From: an uncultured Bacteroidota bacterium
GTDB lineage: Bacteria > Bacteroidota > Bacteroidia > 2-12-FULL-35-15
Direction: 5' to 3'
NCBI GenBank assembly: GCA_903847205.1
Contig: CAINDA010000064.1
Coordinates: forward strand, 248,001-312,000
Length of the DNA stretch: 64,000 nucleotides
The notes beneath the pieces are model-generated. The model saw nothing but the letters and a program-made list of their open reading frames with translations, ran no database searches and was not told where the DNA came from. This document shows, piece by piece, positions 41,139 through 49,304 of the stretch. The translations under genes were made by a program, and so were the position numbers. Numbering within the stretch: the stretch's first letter is position 1; the number at the start of each line of letters is the position of its first letter.

Positions 41139-43715
41139 ATGATAACCTTAGAAATGCCCAAAAAAACAACAGTAAAAAAAAGCAGCCCTGCCGTTTATTC
41201 TTATGATGAAGTACTTAGCAAAAGTATCGCATATTTCGACGGCGATGAACTTGCAGCTTCTACATGGATGAATAAATATGCCATGAAAGATGAAAACAAA
41301 AATTTTCTGGAACTTACCCCGGACGATATGCATTTACGCATGGCAAAACAATTTGCCCGCATCGAAAAAGATTACAAAACAAAAGCACACCTCAACGGAA
41401 GTTTCAAATTACTTTCCAAGTATGGTCAGGAAAGAGATGTGCTTGATGAGAAAAAAATCTTTAATTATTTCCAGCATTTTAAATACATCATTCCGCAGGG
41501 CAGCGTAATGTCCTCTCTGGGTAATCCTCACATTATCGCATCACTTTCTAACTGCATAGTGCTTCCCGAAATTTATGATTCGTACGGCGGCATATTTTAT
41601 ACCGACCAGCAGTTAGCGCAGCTTTTCAAAAGAAGATGCGGAGTAGGTATAGATATTTCTACATTGCGTCCTGCCGGCTTATCTGTTTCCAATGCAGCCG
41701 GAACAACAACAGGAGCAGTATCTTTCATGGAACGCTTCTCTAACACTACACGTGAAGTTGCTCAAAATGGCAGAAGAGGAGCCTTAATGATAACCATTGA
41801 TATTGCACATCCCGATGTAGAGCAGTTCATTACAGTTAAACAAGATCTTTCTAAAATTACCGGAGCAAATATTTCTATCCGTTTGTCGGATGAGTTTATG
41901 ACCGCAGTATCTAAAGATACCGATTACACCCTGCGCTGGCCGATTGATTCAGCTAAACCGAAATTTACAAAAGTTGTTAAAGCATCTGAATTATGGAACA
42001 CTATTGTAAAATGCGCTCATAACACGGCAGAGCCCGGTTTGATATTCTGGGACAGACAGCATTATTATTCCACCTCATCGGTATATCCCGGATTTAAAAA
42101 TGTTTCCACCAATCCATGTTCTGAAATTGCAATGCAGGGAGGCGACAGCTGCAGACTGATTGCGCTTAATTTATTTAATTTTATTGACAAACCTTTTACT
42201 CCTGAAGCTAAATTCAAATACAAAGAATTTAAGGAAACAACCTATGAATCACAGCGTTTGATGGACGACCTGGTTGATCTCGAACTGGAAGCGATCGACA
42301 AAATATTAGGAAAAATAGCAAGCGATCCTGAACCGAATTATATTAAAGAAGTGGAAGTAAATACATGGAAACTGCTTTACAATGCCGGTAAAAAGGGCAG
42401 AAGAACAGGTTTAGGTTTTACCGCTCTGGGCGATATGCTTGCGGGACTTGGTTTAAAATTCGACTCCGCTGAAGCTATTGCTGAAGTTGAAAAAATAATG
42501 AAAGCTAAATGTGAAGCCGAATTCGACAGCTCTATTGACATGTCGCTTGAACGCGGTAAGTTCGCTGATTTTGATCCTAAAATCGAAAACACATCTGAAT
42601 ATATTCAGATGTTAAAAAAAGAATTACCGCATGTTTATACACGGATGATGAAACTGGGCAGAAGAAATATTTCTATCAGCACAGTTGCTCCTACAGGCAC
42701 ATTAAGCATGCTTGCGCAGTCATCTTCCGGCATTGAACCTGTGTTCATGCTATCCTACAAACGCAGAAGAAAAGTAAATTTGCAGGATAAAAACCAGCGT
42801 GTTGATTTTGTTGATCCAATGGGCGATTCATGGCAGGAGTTTACAGTGTACCATCATAAATTAAAACAATGGATGGAAATAACCGGTGAAACCGACATCT
42901 CAAAAAGCCCTTACAACGGCTCAACTGCGCCGGAAATTGATTGGGAAAAACGAATTGAACTGCAGTCCGTTGTTCAAAAATACACTACCCACTCTATCAG
43001 TTCAACAATTAACCTGCCTAACGATGTATCGGTTGATAAAGTCGGCCAGATCTATCTGGAAGCATGGAAAAGCGGACTAAAAGGGATTACCGTTTACCGC
43101 GATGGATCAAGAACAGGTGTACTTGTTTCTACCGAAAAGAAAACTGAACCAAACGATATCAGAGAAACACAGCCTCCAAAACGTCCTAAAACATTAGAAG
43201 CGGAAGTGGTTCGTTTTATGAACCATGATGAAAAGTGGATTGCCGTTGTGGGAATATTAAAAGGAAAACCTTACGAAGTTTTCACCGGCCGTGCCGAAGA
43301 TTCATTAAGCATTCCTAAATGGGTTGAAAAAGGCTGGGTAATTAAAAATTCAGGTGAAGATTCCAGTAAACGTTATGATTTTCAGTTCAAAGATAAAGAA
43401 GGCTACAAGGTTACAATTGAAGGACTTTCCAGATCGTTCAACAAAGAATACTGGAATTATGCAAAATTGATTTCGGGTGTTCTTCGCCACGGAATGCCGC
43501 TGCCTCATGTAGTTTCCCTTATCGGAGATCTTAACCTTTACAGTGATAACATTAACACTTGGAAAACAGGTGTTGAACGCGCGCTCAAAAAATATATTCC
43601 TGACGGAACTCAGGCTGTGGATCACAAATGCACAGAATGCGGTGCCCCCGACGGTTTGATTTACGAAGAGGGCTGCATCAAATGTAAAAACTGCGGAAAC
43701 TCTAAGTGCGGTTAA
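41139..43715 (+). CDS. nrdJ: adenosylcobalamin-dependent ribonucleotide reductase (class II)
   Basis: 858 residues; ATG at 41139, with a second in-frame ATG at 41154 also possible. Signature segments: SNCIVLPEIYDSYGGIFYTD, RRCGVGIDISTLRP, NPCSEIAMQGGDSCRL, APTGTLSMLAQSSSGIEPVF, and a C-terminal zinc-ribbon CTECGAPDG...CIKCKNCG. It reduces ribonucleotides to deoxyribonucleotides with adenosylcobalamin as radical source, independent of oxygen, fitting an anaerobic or microaerobic life. It has a long leader region and its own terminator. Confidence 0.92.
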   Translation: MITLEMPKKTTVKKSSPAVYSYDEVLSKSIAYFDGDELAASTWMNKYAMKDENKNFLELTPDDMHLRMAKQFARIEKDYKTKAHLNGSFKLLSKYGQERDVLDEKKIFNYFQHFKYIIPQGSVMSSLGNPHIIASLSNCIVLPEIYDSYGGIFYTDQQLAQLFKRRCGVGIDISTLRPAGLSVSNAAGTTTGAVSFMERFSNTTREVAQNGRRGALMITIDIAHPDVEQFITVKQDLSKITGANISIRLSDEFMTAVSKDTDYTLRWPIDSAKPKFTKVVKASELWNTIVKCAHNTAEPGLIFWDRQHYYSTSSVYPGFKNVSTNPCSEIAMQGGDSCRLIALNLFNFIDKPFTPEAKFKYKEFKETTYESQRLMDDLVDLELEAIDKILGKIASDPEPNYIKEVEVNTWKLLYNAGKKGRRTGLGFTALGDMLAGLGLKFDSAEAIAEVEKIMKAKCEAEFDSSIDMSLERGKFADFDPKIENTSEYIQMLKKELPHVYTRMMKLGRRNISISTVAPTGTLSMLAQSSSGIEPVFMLSYKRRRKVNLQDKNQRVDFVDPMGDSWQEFTVYHHKLKQWMEITGETDISKSPYNGSTAPEIDWEKRIELQSVVQKYTTHSISSTINLPNDVSVDKVGQIYLEAWKSGLKGITVYRDGSRTGVLVSTEKKTEPNDIRETQPPKRPKTLEAEVVRFMNHDEKWIAVVGILKGKPYEVFTGRAEDSLSIPKWVEKGWVIKNSGEDSSKRYDFQFKDKEGYKVTIEGLSRSFNKEYWNYAKLISGVLRHGMPLPHVVSLIGDLNLYSDNINTWKTGVERALKKYIPDGTQAVDHKCTECGAPDGLIYEEGCIKCKNCGNSKCG

Positions 43716-43764
43716 TACCCTATTAAACCTGCCTTTCGGCATGAATTGAGAATCTTGAATTTCA

Positions 43765-43820
43765 CCTCCTTTTACAGATTAAAAAACACTTTTTATTCTG
43801 TAAAAGGAGGTTTTCTTTTT
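43765..43820 (+). terminator. intrinsic terminator of nrdJ
   Basis: CCTCCTTTTACAG (43765-43777) pairs with CTGTAAAAGGAGG (43798-43810) over 13 bp, followed by TTTTCTTTTT. Confidence 0.85.
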
Positions 43821-43869
43821 ATTTATTTGCACACACGCCTATAATCTTTGCTCCTTTGGCTCAGCAGAA

Positions 43870-43885
43870 CATGACATATATCATA
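43870..43885. promoter_or_regulatory. CRP/FNR-like palindrome, copy 4
   Basis: CATGA-CATATA-TCATA differs in one outer base from the palindromes at 12771, 12939 and 26228. It lies about 90 nt before the start of the unknown gene at 43976, a usual distance for an activator site. Confidence 0.4.
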
Positions 43886-43975
43886 GTTTGCTGCGGCCAT
43901 CACCTTTAAATTCGTACTCTAATATCGGGGAACCAGCAATTATTTTTTAAATCCTCCCCTTTAAAAATCCCGTTA

Positions 43976-45790
43976 ATGAATAAAAAATCTGAACATACTT
44001 TTCATATTCCAGTTATGGGATTAGGATATACAATCGACACTCCTGTTAAAGTGGCTCGGTTCGGTATATCATCTGTGGTTTCAATTATACAAGATATATT
44101 GGTGGAGCAGATGCGCGAGTTTTACTGTAAGCAGGAAGGCGAAGAATACATTCATATTCCAATGAGTGATGTTGATCACAGGGCAAAGCGGGTTACAGCT
44201 TACCTTAATTTACTGCAGCGTATTGTGGATAAACAGATAGCTGAAATGAAAAAAGAGCCATTTGAAGAAGGGAAAGATATAGTAAAATATTTCAGACTGC
44301 TTCCCGACAGCTCCCCTGTTAAACAATACTACATTGAAATGACAAAGCTGAGCGGAGCTTCCAAAGAATTCTGCCAGCAGCAATTACGAAATAAAATTAC
44401 TGCAGGAGCCATTGATGTAAACATCATGACTAAATTAGACAATCTGAATTATTCTGAGAACAATGAGCTGCTTCCGGTTGAATATTCAGATGCGCTGGCC
44501 GCTTTCAGTGGCTTTGCCAACAGTACGCTTTCCTCATCAATTGTTTTTTCAGCCGGCTTAAACCCGCGTTTATTTGCCTATCTCGAAAACTTCAAAGATT
44601 TTTTTCCAGATAAAAACGGAAATATAAAAAAGAAAGTTATCCTGAAAGTGAGCGACTATAGATCGGCATTGATCCAAGGAAAATTCCTTGCAAAAAAAGG
44701 TTTATGGATTTCTGAATTTCGTATTGAGTCGGGCTTAAATTGCGGCGGACATGCATTCCCTACTGAAGGCTATCTGCTTGGGCCGATTTTAGAAGAATTC
44801 AAAAATAAAAAACAGGAACTCAATGCAGAACTTCTTGCAATGTGCAACCGTGTGCTCGAAGAAAAAAATTATCCGGCACTGCCTCCTTCATTAGAAATAG
44901 GCATTACCGTTCAGGGGGGGATAGGAACTGCGAAAGAAGATATGTTTTTAAGAGAATATTACAACGTTGATGGAACTGGCTGGGGAAGCCCGTTTCTGCT
45001 GGTTCCGGAAGCAACTAATGTTGATGATAATACACTGCGCCAGCTTGCTGAAGCAAAAAAAGAGGATTACTTTTTGAGTCATGCTTCACCGCTTGGCATC
45101 CCTTTCAATAATTTCAGAAGAAGCACTTCGGAAGAGCAGCGGTTAAAACGTATTGAGAAAAAAAGGCCAGGCAGCCCCTGCTATAAAAACTACCTGGCGT
45201 TCAACACAGAATTTTCTTCAAAGCCTATCTGTGTTTCATCACGAGAATATCAGAATCTGAAATTGAAAGAATTAGCAACACTGAATTTAAGCGCTGAAAA
45301 ATTCGAAGAACAATTTAATGAGATTACAGCCAAAGACTGTTTGTGCGAAGGGCTTTCTACCACTGTGCTTTTAAAAAATAATATCCCGGTACATCACCAC
45401 CTTGAGGCTGTAGCAATCTGCCCTGGACCTAATCTTGCGTATTTTTCAAAAACTTTTTCATTGGAAGAAATGGTCGATCATATCTACGGCCGGTTAAATG
45501 CGCTCAATTTACAGTACCGCTCGCACATGTTTATCAATGAGCTCAAAATGTATATTGACTATTTAAAAGAAGAAGTGCAGAAAAATATAAATGCGTTGAC
45601 TGAAAAGCAGACAAAATATTTTGCAAACTTTAAATCTAATCTTTTGCAGGGAATAGAATATTATAAAGAGCTTATTCCAAAAATGGTAAATGAAGCAGAA
45701 GATTTAAAAAACAGGATGGGCGAAGAGATTGAAATGATGAAAAACAACCTGATTGATTTTTATTTTTCTGAAGAAGTAAAAGCAATATAA
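43976..45790 (+). CDS. conserved-looking large protein, possibly nitronate-monooxygenase-like
   Basis: 604 residues without signal peptide or membrane segments. Some stretches recall FMN-binding TIM barrels of the nitronate monooxygenase group: MGLGYTIDTPVKVARFGISS near the N-terminus, RIESGLNCGGHAFPTEGYLL (similar to an EGxxAGGH phosphate loop) and ITVQGGIGTAKEDMFLREYY (similar to a GGIGT loop), then WGSPFLLVPEATNVDD. The C-terminal ~100 residues form a likely coiled coil (DYLKEEVQKNINALTEKQTK...). Cysteines at GSPCYKNYL, KDCLCEG and AICPGPN are clustered in the last third. The substrate is unknown and the fold assignment is tentative. It is a single gene with a CRP/FNR-like site before it and a terminator after it. 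Confidence 0.5.
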   Translation: MNKKSEHTFHIPVMGLGYTIDTPVKVARFGISSVVSIIQDILVEQMREFYCKQEGEEYIHIPMSDVDHRAKRVTAYLNLLQRIVDKQIAEMKKEPFEEGKDIVKYFRLLPDSSPVKQYYIEMTKLSGASKEFCQQQLRNKITAGAIDVNIMTKLDNLNYSENNELLPVEYSDALAAFSGFANSTLSSSIVFSAGLNPRLFAYLENFKDFFPDKNGNIKKKVILKVSDYRSALIQGKFLAKKGLWISEFRIESGLNCGGHAFPTEGYLLGPILEEFKNKKQELNAELLAMCNRVLEEKNYPALPPSLEIGITVQGGIGTAKEDMFLREYYNVDGTGWGSPFLLVPEATNVDDNTLRQLAEAKKEDYFLSHASPLGIPFNNFRRSTSEEQRLKRIEKKRPGSPCYKNYLAFNTEFSSKPICVSSREYQNLKLKELATLNLSAEKFEEQFNEITAKDCLCEGLSTTVLLKNNIPVHHHLEAVAICPGPNLAYFSKTFSLEEMVDHIYGRLNALNLQYRSHMFINELKMYIDYLKEEVQKNINALTEKQTKYFANFKSNLLQGIEYYKELIPKMVNEAEDLKNRMGEEIEMMKNNLIDFYFSEEVKAI

Positions 45791-45811
45791 AAATAAAAAA
45801 ATTCCAAATTA

Positions 45812-45859
45812 AAATCCCTAAATTCTAAACGATATAAACACGTTAGAATTTAGGGATTT
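45812..45859. terminator. bidirectional hairpin terminator
   Basis: Arms of 17 nt (45812-45828 and 45843-45859) pair perfectly between the convergent genes at 43976 and hemN. The AAATCCCTAAATTCTAA arm resembles the repeat inserted in the synthetase gene at 9967-10049. Confidence 0.8.
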
Positions 45860-45877
45860 GAATTTAAAATTTCTGGC

Positions 45878-47236
45878 TCACATAGCCGAACTAAAAATCT
45901 GCGACTGAGGTATATTCCTCCAAAGCCTTGCATCAAAAGCCATGCAGATGTTCCTCAAAAAAGCAACCCCTTCTTTTGTCACTTTTAAATGGTAAGGCGA
46001 TATAATTATTAATTTATCTTTTTCCATTTCCTTTAAGCGGTCAATGGCACTGTATAATTCCTTACACTGCTGGTCTTCATTAGTCCAATCAGTTTCAAAA
46101 CGGCACATAATATTGAGTATGTGTTTTCTTAATATTAAATCTTCTTCATTTAATAGGTGTCCTTTAAAAACGGGAAATATTCCATCCTCAACTAATTTCT
46201 CATAGTCCTCAACTTTTTTCACATTCTGCATATAGCTGTACCAGGTATCACTGATTGAGGAAACGCCAAGGCTAACCATCAGCTGGGTATAATTATGTGT
46301 ATAGCCCATAAAATTTCTATGCAGCTTTCCTGATAAAGAGGCCTGATATAACGTATCGGTTTTTAAAGAAAAGTGGTCCATGCCTATTTCCACGTATCCT
46401 GCTGTTTTAAACATATCTCTCCCGGTTTCATACAATTCACGCTTTTCGACATCAACAGGCAGATCAAGTTCTGTGAATTTTCTCTGTCCGGGCTTTACCC
46501 AGGGCACATGGGCGTAACTGTAAAAAGCAATCCTTTCTGGTTTTAATATTTTTACTTTGTTTATGGTATCAATCACACTTGCTTTTGTCTGCAGAGGCAG
46601 TCCGTAAATCAAATCGAAATTTATAGAAGTATATCCTATTCGTCTTGCTTCGCCGACAATACTTTCAACCTGTTCGTATGTTTGAATTCTGTTGATAATG
46701 TGCTGCACCTTTGGATCGAAATCCTGTATGCCGAAGCTTACACGCCTGAATCCAAGATCATACAATGTTTTCAAATGACTGCTTTCGGTGTTGCCGGGAT
46801 GCGCTTCAAAGCTGAATTCAGCATCTTCACAGACTACTGAGTCGGAAAGAATACCTTCTATCAGAAGTTTCAAATGTTCTGAACTAAAGAAGGTTGGAGT
46901 TCCTCCTCCTAAATGGATTTCTTTAATTCTCGGCTTATCCCCAAAAACAGTCTTGTACATGGTCCATTCTTTAAGAACAGATTTTATATACGGCAGCTCA
47001 ACCCCGTGATTCACCGTAATACGGGTATTACATGCGCAATAGGTACACAGGCGCTCGCAAAAAGGAAGATGGATATAAATGCTCATGCCGTCTTTCTGAT
47101 TGCTGTTATCAAATGAAAACTTTACCGACTTAAGCCATTGATCAATGGTCGGAGGTACCGCATCCCAATAAGGAACTGTGGGGTAACTTGTGTACCGCGG
47201 TGCTGCTACATTATATTTGCTGATTAAATTTGCCAA
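45878..47236 (-). CDS. hemN: oxygen-independent coproporphyrinogen III oxidase
   Basis: 452 residues, radical SAM. The cluster motif is C60-x3-C64-x2-C67 followed by Cys69 (HLPFCERLCTYCACN), with almost the same numbering as E. coli HemN. VEIGMDHFSLKTD and MGYTHNYTQLMVSLGVSSIS are HemN-specific and separate it from HemW. It makes protoporphyrinogen IX without oxygen. The order hemN then queD reads from opposite sides of no large gap: queD is 79 nt upstream on the same strand. Confidence 0.93.
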   Translation of the reverse strand: MANLISKYNVAAPRYTSYPTVPYWDAVPPTIDQWLKSVKFSFDNSNQKDGMSIYIHLPFCERLCTYCACNTRITVNHGVELPYIKSVLKEWTMYKTVFGDKPRIKEIHLGGGTPTFFSSEHLKLLIEGILSDSVVCEDAEFSFEAHPGNTESSHLKTLYDLGFRRVSFGIQDFDPKVQHIINRIQTYEQVESIVGEARRIGYTSINFDLIYGLPLQTKASVIDTINKVKILKPERIAFYSYAHVPWVKPGQRKFTELDLPVDVEKRELYETGRDMFKTAGYVEIGMDHFSLKTDTLYQASLSGKLHRNFMGYTHNYTQLMVSLGVSSISDTWYSYMQNVKKVEDYEKLVEDGIFPVFKGHLLNEEDLILRKHILNIMCRFETDWTNEDQQCKELYSAIDRLKEMEKDKLIIISPYHLKVTKEGVAFLRNICMAFDARLWRNIPQSQIFSSAM

Positions 47237-47314
47237 GGTGATTTTTTGTTGTTTGTTGCTTTATTGTTGAATTGTTTTATTGTTGAATTGTTTTATTGCT
47301 TCATTGCCCATTGC

Positions 47315-47767
47315 TTACTGCATATTATCTGCCGCATACCATTCCGCGCATGAAGTAGATGTTTCACTTAAGCATAAGTGATGAAGCCTCATGTTTTCGG
47401 GCAGTTCGGGCTTTATTTTATTTACAAAGTCAACCAGCAGATTTTCGCAGGTTGGCTGGTAGTTAACAAGAATTACTTTTTCGAAAATATTTTCTTTTTC
47501 TACAAATTTCTTGTGAGGAGAACCGCCGTTAAGAACTAAGGTGTGATCAAATTCATCAATAATTTTGGATTTCACAATCTCTTTTAAATATGTAAAATCA
47601 AGCACCATACCGTTTTTAGGATGATTTGTCTGGTGATTTATCTCCCCTATTATACAAACCGATAAGCGGTATGAATGACCGTGAATATTTTTACAAGGGC
47701 CATCATATCCGTAAAGTGCATGAGCCATCTCGAAACGAAACTCCTTTGTAACTCTAATTTTACTCAT
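47315..47767 (-). CDS. queD: 6-carboxytetrahydropterin synthase
   Basis: 150 residues. Zinc ligands His16, His29 and His31 (FEMAHALYG; NIHGHSYRL), catalytic Cys25 in DGPCKN, and the C-terminal ETSTSCAEW segment with its conserved Glu. It turns dihydroneopterin triphosphate into 6-carboxytetrahydropterin in queuosine/7-deazaguanine synthesis. It probably shares a transcript with hemN downstream. An 18-nt repeat (TTTATTGTTGAATTGTTT type, about 47262-47298) lies in the gap. Confidence 0.9.
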   Translation of the reverse strand: MSKIRVTKEFRFEMAHALYGYDGPCKNIHGHSYRLSVCIIGEINHQTNHPKNGMVLDFTYLKEIVKSKIIDEFDHTLVLNGGSPHKKFVEKENIFEKVILVNYQPTCENLLVDFVNKIKPELPENMRLHHLCLSETSTSCAEWYAADNMQ

Positions 47768-48021
47768 ATATTATTTAATGATGGTTCATTCTATTGAACA
47801 AAGGAAAGGAATTAAATCTTATTTGATGCTGATTTTTGTCAGTAATAGTGATTGTTTGAATTATGACCATGGCTGGTTTTACTTGTAATATTTTGAGACT
47901 TATACATTATTTCAACTAAAGCCCACTTCCGTTTTCTCAAGTTTATGCAGATGATTCTGCATATATCAATCCGCTTCCGGCTTATATCGCTTTACGCTCA
48001 TTTAGTATCATACCGGATAAA

Positions 48022-48441
48022 ATCAATACAAGTTCAGACAAAACCAATATCACTTTACTTCAGACTTGTATTAGTTTGGACAAAACCAATATCACTCCGC
48101 GCCAAACTTGTATCAGTTTATACAAAACCAATACAAGTCCATACAAAACCAGTATCAATCTGCGCCCGACTTGTACTGGTTTCGTTTGGACTTGTATCAG
48201 TCTGCCGCAAACATGTATTAAAAAGCATCAAAATCTGCCAATTTTTTTCAAAACCTGTATTGGTTTGCACCAAACTTGTATTGATTTGGCTCCGACTTGT
48301 ATTGGTTTGCCGCAGACTTGTATTAAAAAGCATCGAAACCTGCCAGATTTTTTCAAAACCAGTATTGGTTTGTTCACAGCTTGTATTGGTTTTGTGCGGA
48401 CTTGTATTGGTTTGCACCGGACTTGTATTTTCCGACTCCAG
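48022..48441. repeat. tandem array, about 20 units of 21 bp
   Basis: Contiguous 21-nt units with starts at 48022+21n, most of form ACTTGTATTGGTTTGNNCCGG; a weaker extension reaches back to about 47960. Some units instead carry the reverse complement (AAACCAATACAAGT) in the same phase. A 105-nt (5-unit) higher-order duplication is seen, with the odd TGTATTAAAAAGCATC unit at 48214 and again at 48319. Because 21 is a multiple of three, several frames are open on both strands, but none is a credible protein. The array ends 67 nt before the FN3-related gene at 48508. Confidence 0.9.
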
Positions 48442-48507
48442 CTAAACAATAAAACAATTCAACAATTATCAATTATCAAAATCAATTAACTTTAAAAAAT
48501 TAAAAAA

Positions 48508-49200
48508 ATGATAAACCTTATTCACTGCGCTTTAACGTACCATTCACATGGCGATGATGCCCTCACCACTTTTTCAATCGGCGTTAAAAAACTGATGTTC
48601 GAAAACGCTGCTTTATTTACAGCCCGCCCGATAAGCGATGCCGATTTAGGAACTTTAATAGAAAATCACAGCAATACTTATGTGGCCTATAAAATGGGGG
48701 GCGTAAATCAGCAGCCTGCCTATAATACGGCTCATTTAGCGCTTATAACAGGGCTTGATTCTATTGCCGATTTTATTAACGGTTTGGTAAAAAACAATCA
48801 AACTCAGGCAAATGTTATTATTGTTTCGGGCGGTTTTGTGCCTACCAAAGCAGGCAGCACATCCGTACCTGTGCCTGCTATTCCCACTAACAATACTCTT
48901 GACAGGGGAGATATTCAGGAGCATGGAGTAATTAATACAACTACGCCTGCCGTGCCCGGAGCTACTTTTTATGGCTGCGTTGCATCTGAAAATGCTCCTT
49001 TAGATCCCAACAGTTTTATCAATGGGCAGCTAATTATTAATGCGGCTAACCCAAATAAAGTGCGCATGGATGTAAATAAAAGCCGTAAAAAAACATTTAC
49101 TGCACTTACTTCGGGGGTAAATTATTATTTTCAATTTTATGCCGGAAATGCTAATGGAATAAGTGCTTTAAGCACTGCTATAAATATTTCGGCGGTTTAA
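48508..49200 (+). CDS. small FN3-related protein of unknown function
   Basis: 230 residues, no signal peptide. It has the same plan as the protein at 19399: a helical first part ([16 protein letters not shown]...[21 protein letters not shown]), a [11 protein letters not shown] strand segment, then an FN3-like or related beta domain ending in [21 protein letters not shown]. Between these is an insertion of about 45 residues ([18 protein letters not shown]...). It follows the 21-bp array and is followed by a terminator, so it forms a single-gene transcript. No function is known to me; the shared layout with the other copy suggests a repeat-array/protein module. Confidence 0.7.
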   Translation: MINLIHCALTYHSHGDDALTTFSIGVKKLMFENAALFTARPISDADLGTLIENHSNTYVAYKMGGVNQQPAYNTAHLALITGLDSIADFINGLVKNNQTQANVIIVSGGFVPTKAGSTSVPVPAIPTNNTLDRGDIQEHGVINTTTPAVPGATFYGCVASENAPLDPNSFINGQLIINAANPNKVRMDVNKSRKKTFTALTSGVNYYFQFYAGNANGISALSTAINISAV

Positions 49201-49204
49201 ATTT

Positions 49205-49240
49205 AAATCCCGGCAGTTTTTTAATCTGCCGGGATTTTTT
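49205..49240 (+). terminator. intrinsic terminator
   Basis: AAATCCCGGCAG (49205-49216) pairs with CTGCCGGGATTT (49226-49237) and runs into a T tract, directly after the FN3-related gene. Confidence 0.9.
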
Positions 49241-49304
49241 TTTATTACGGAATGGGCCTGAAATCCGAAAAAAAGAAGGCGGAAATTTAATACAAGTAAA
49301 AAAT

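Noticed and set aside
48022-48441. CRISPR array or repetitive protein gene
   Set aside because: The units are contiguous 21-mers. Open frames on both strands follow from the multiple-of-three period; none has a convincing start, and their products are low-complexity.
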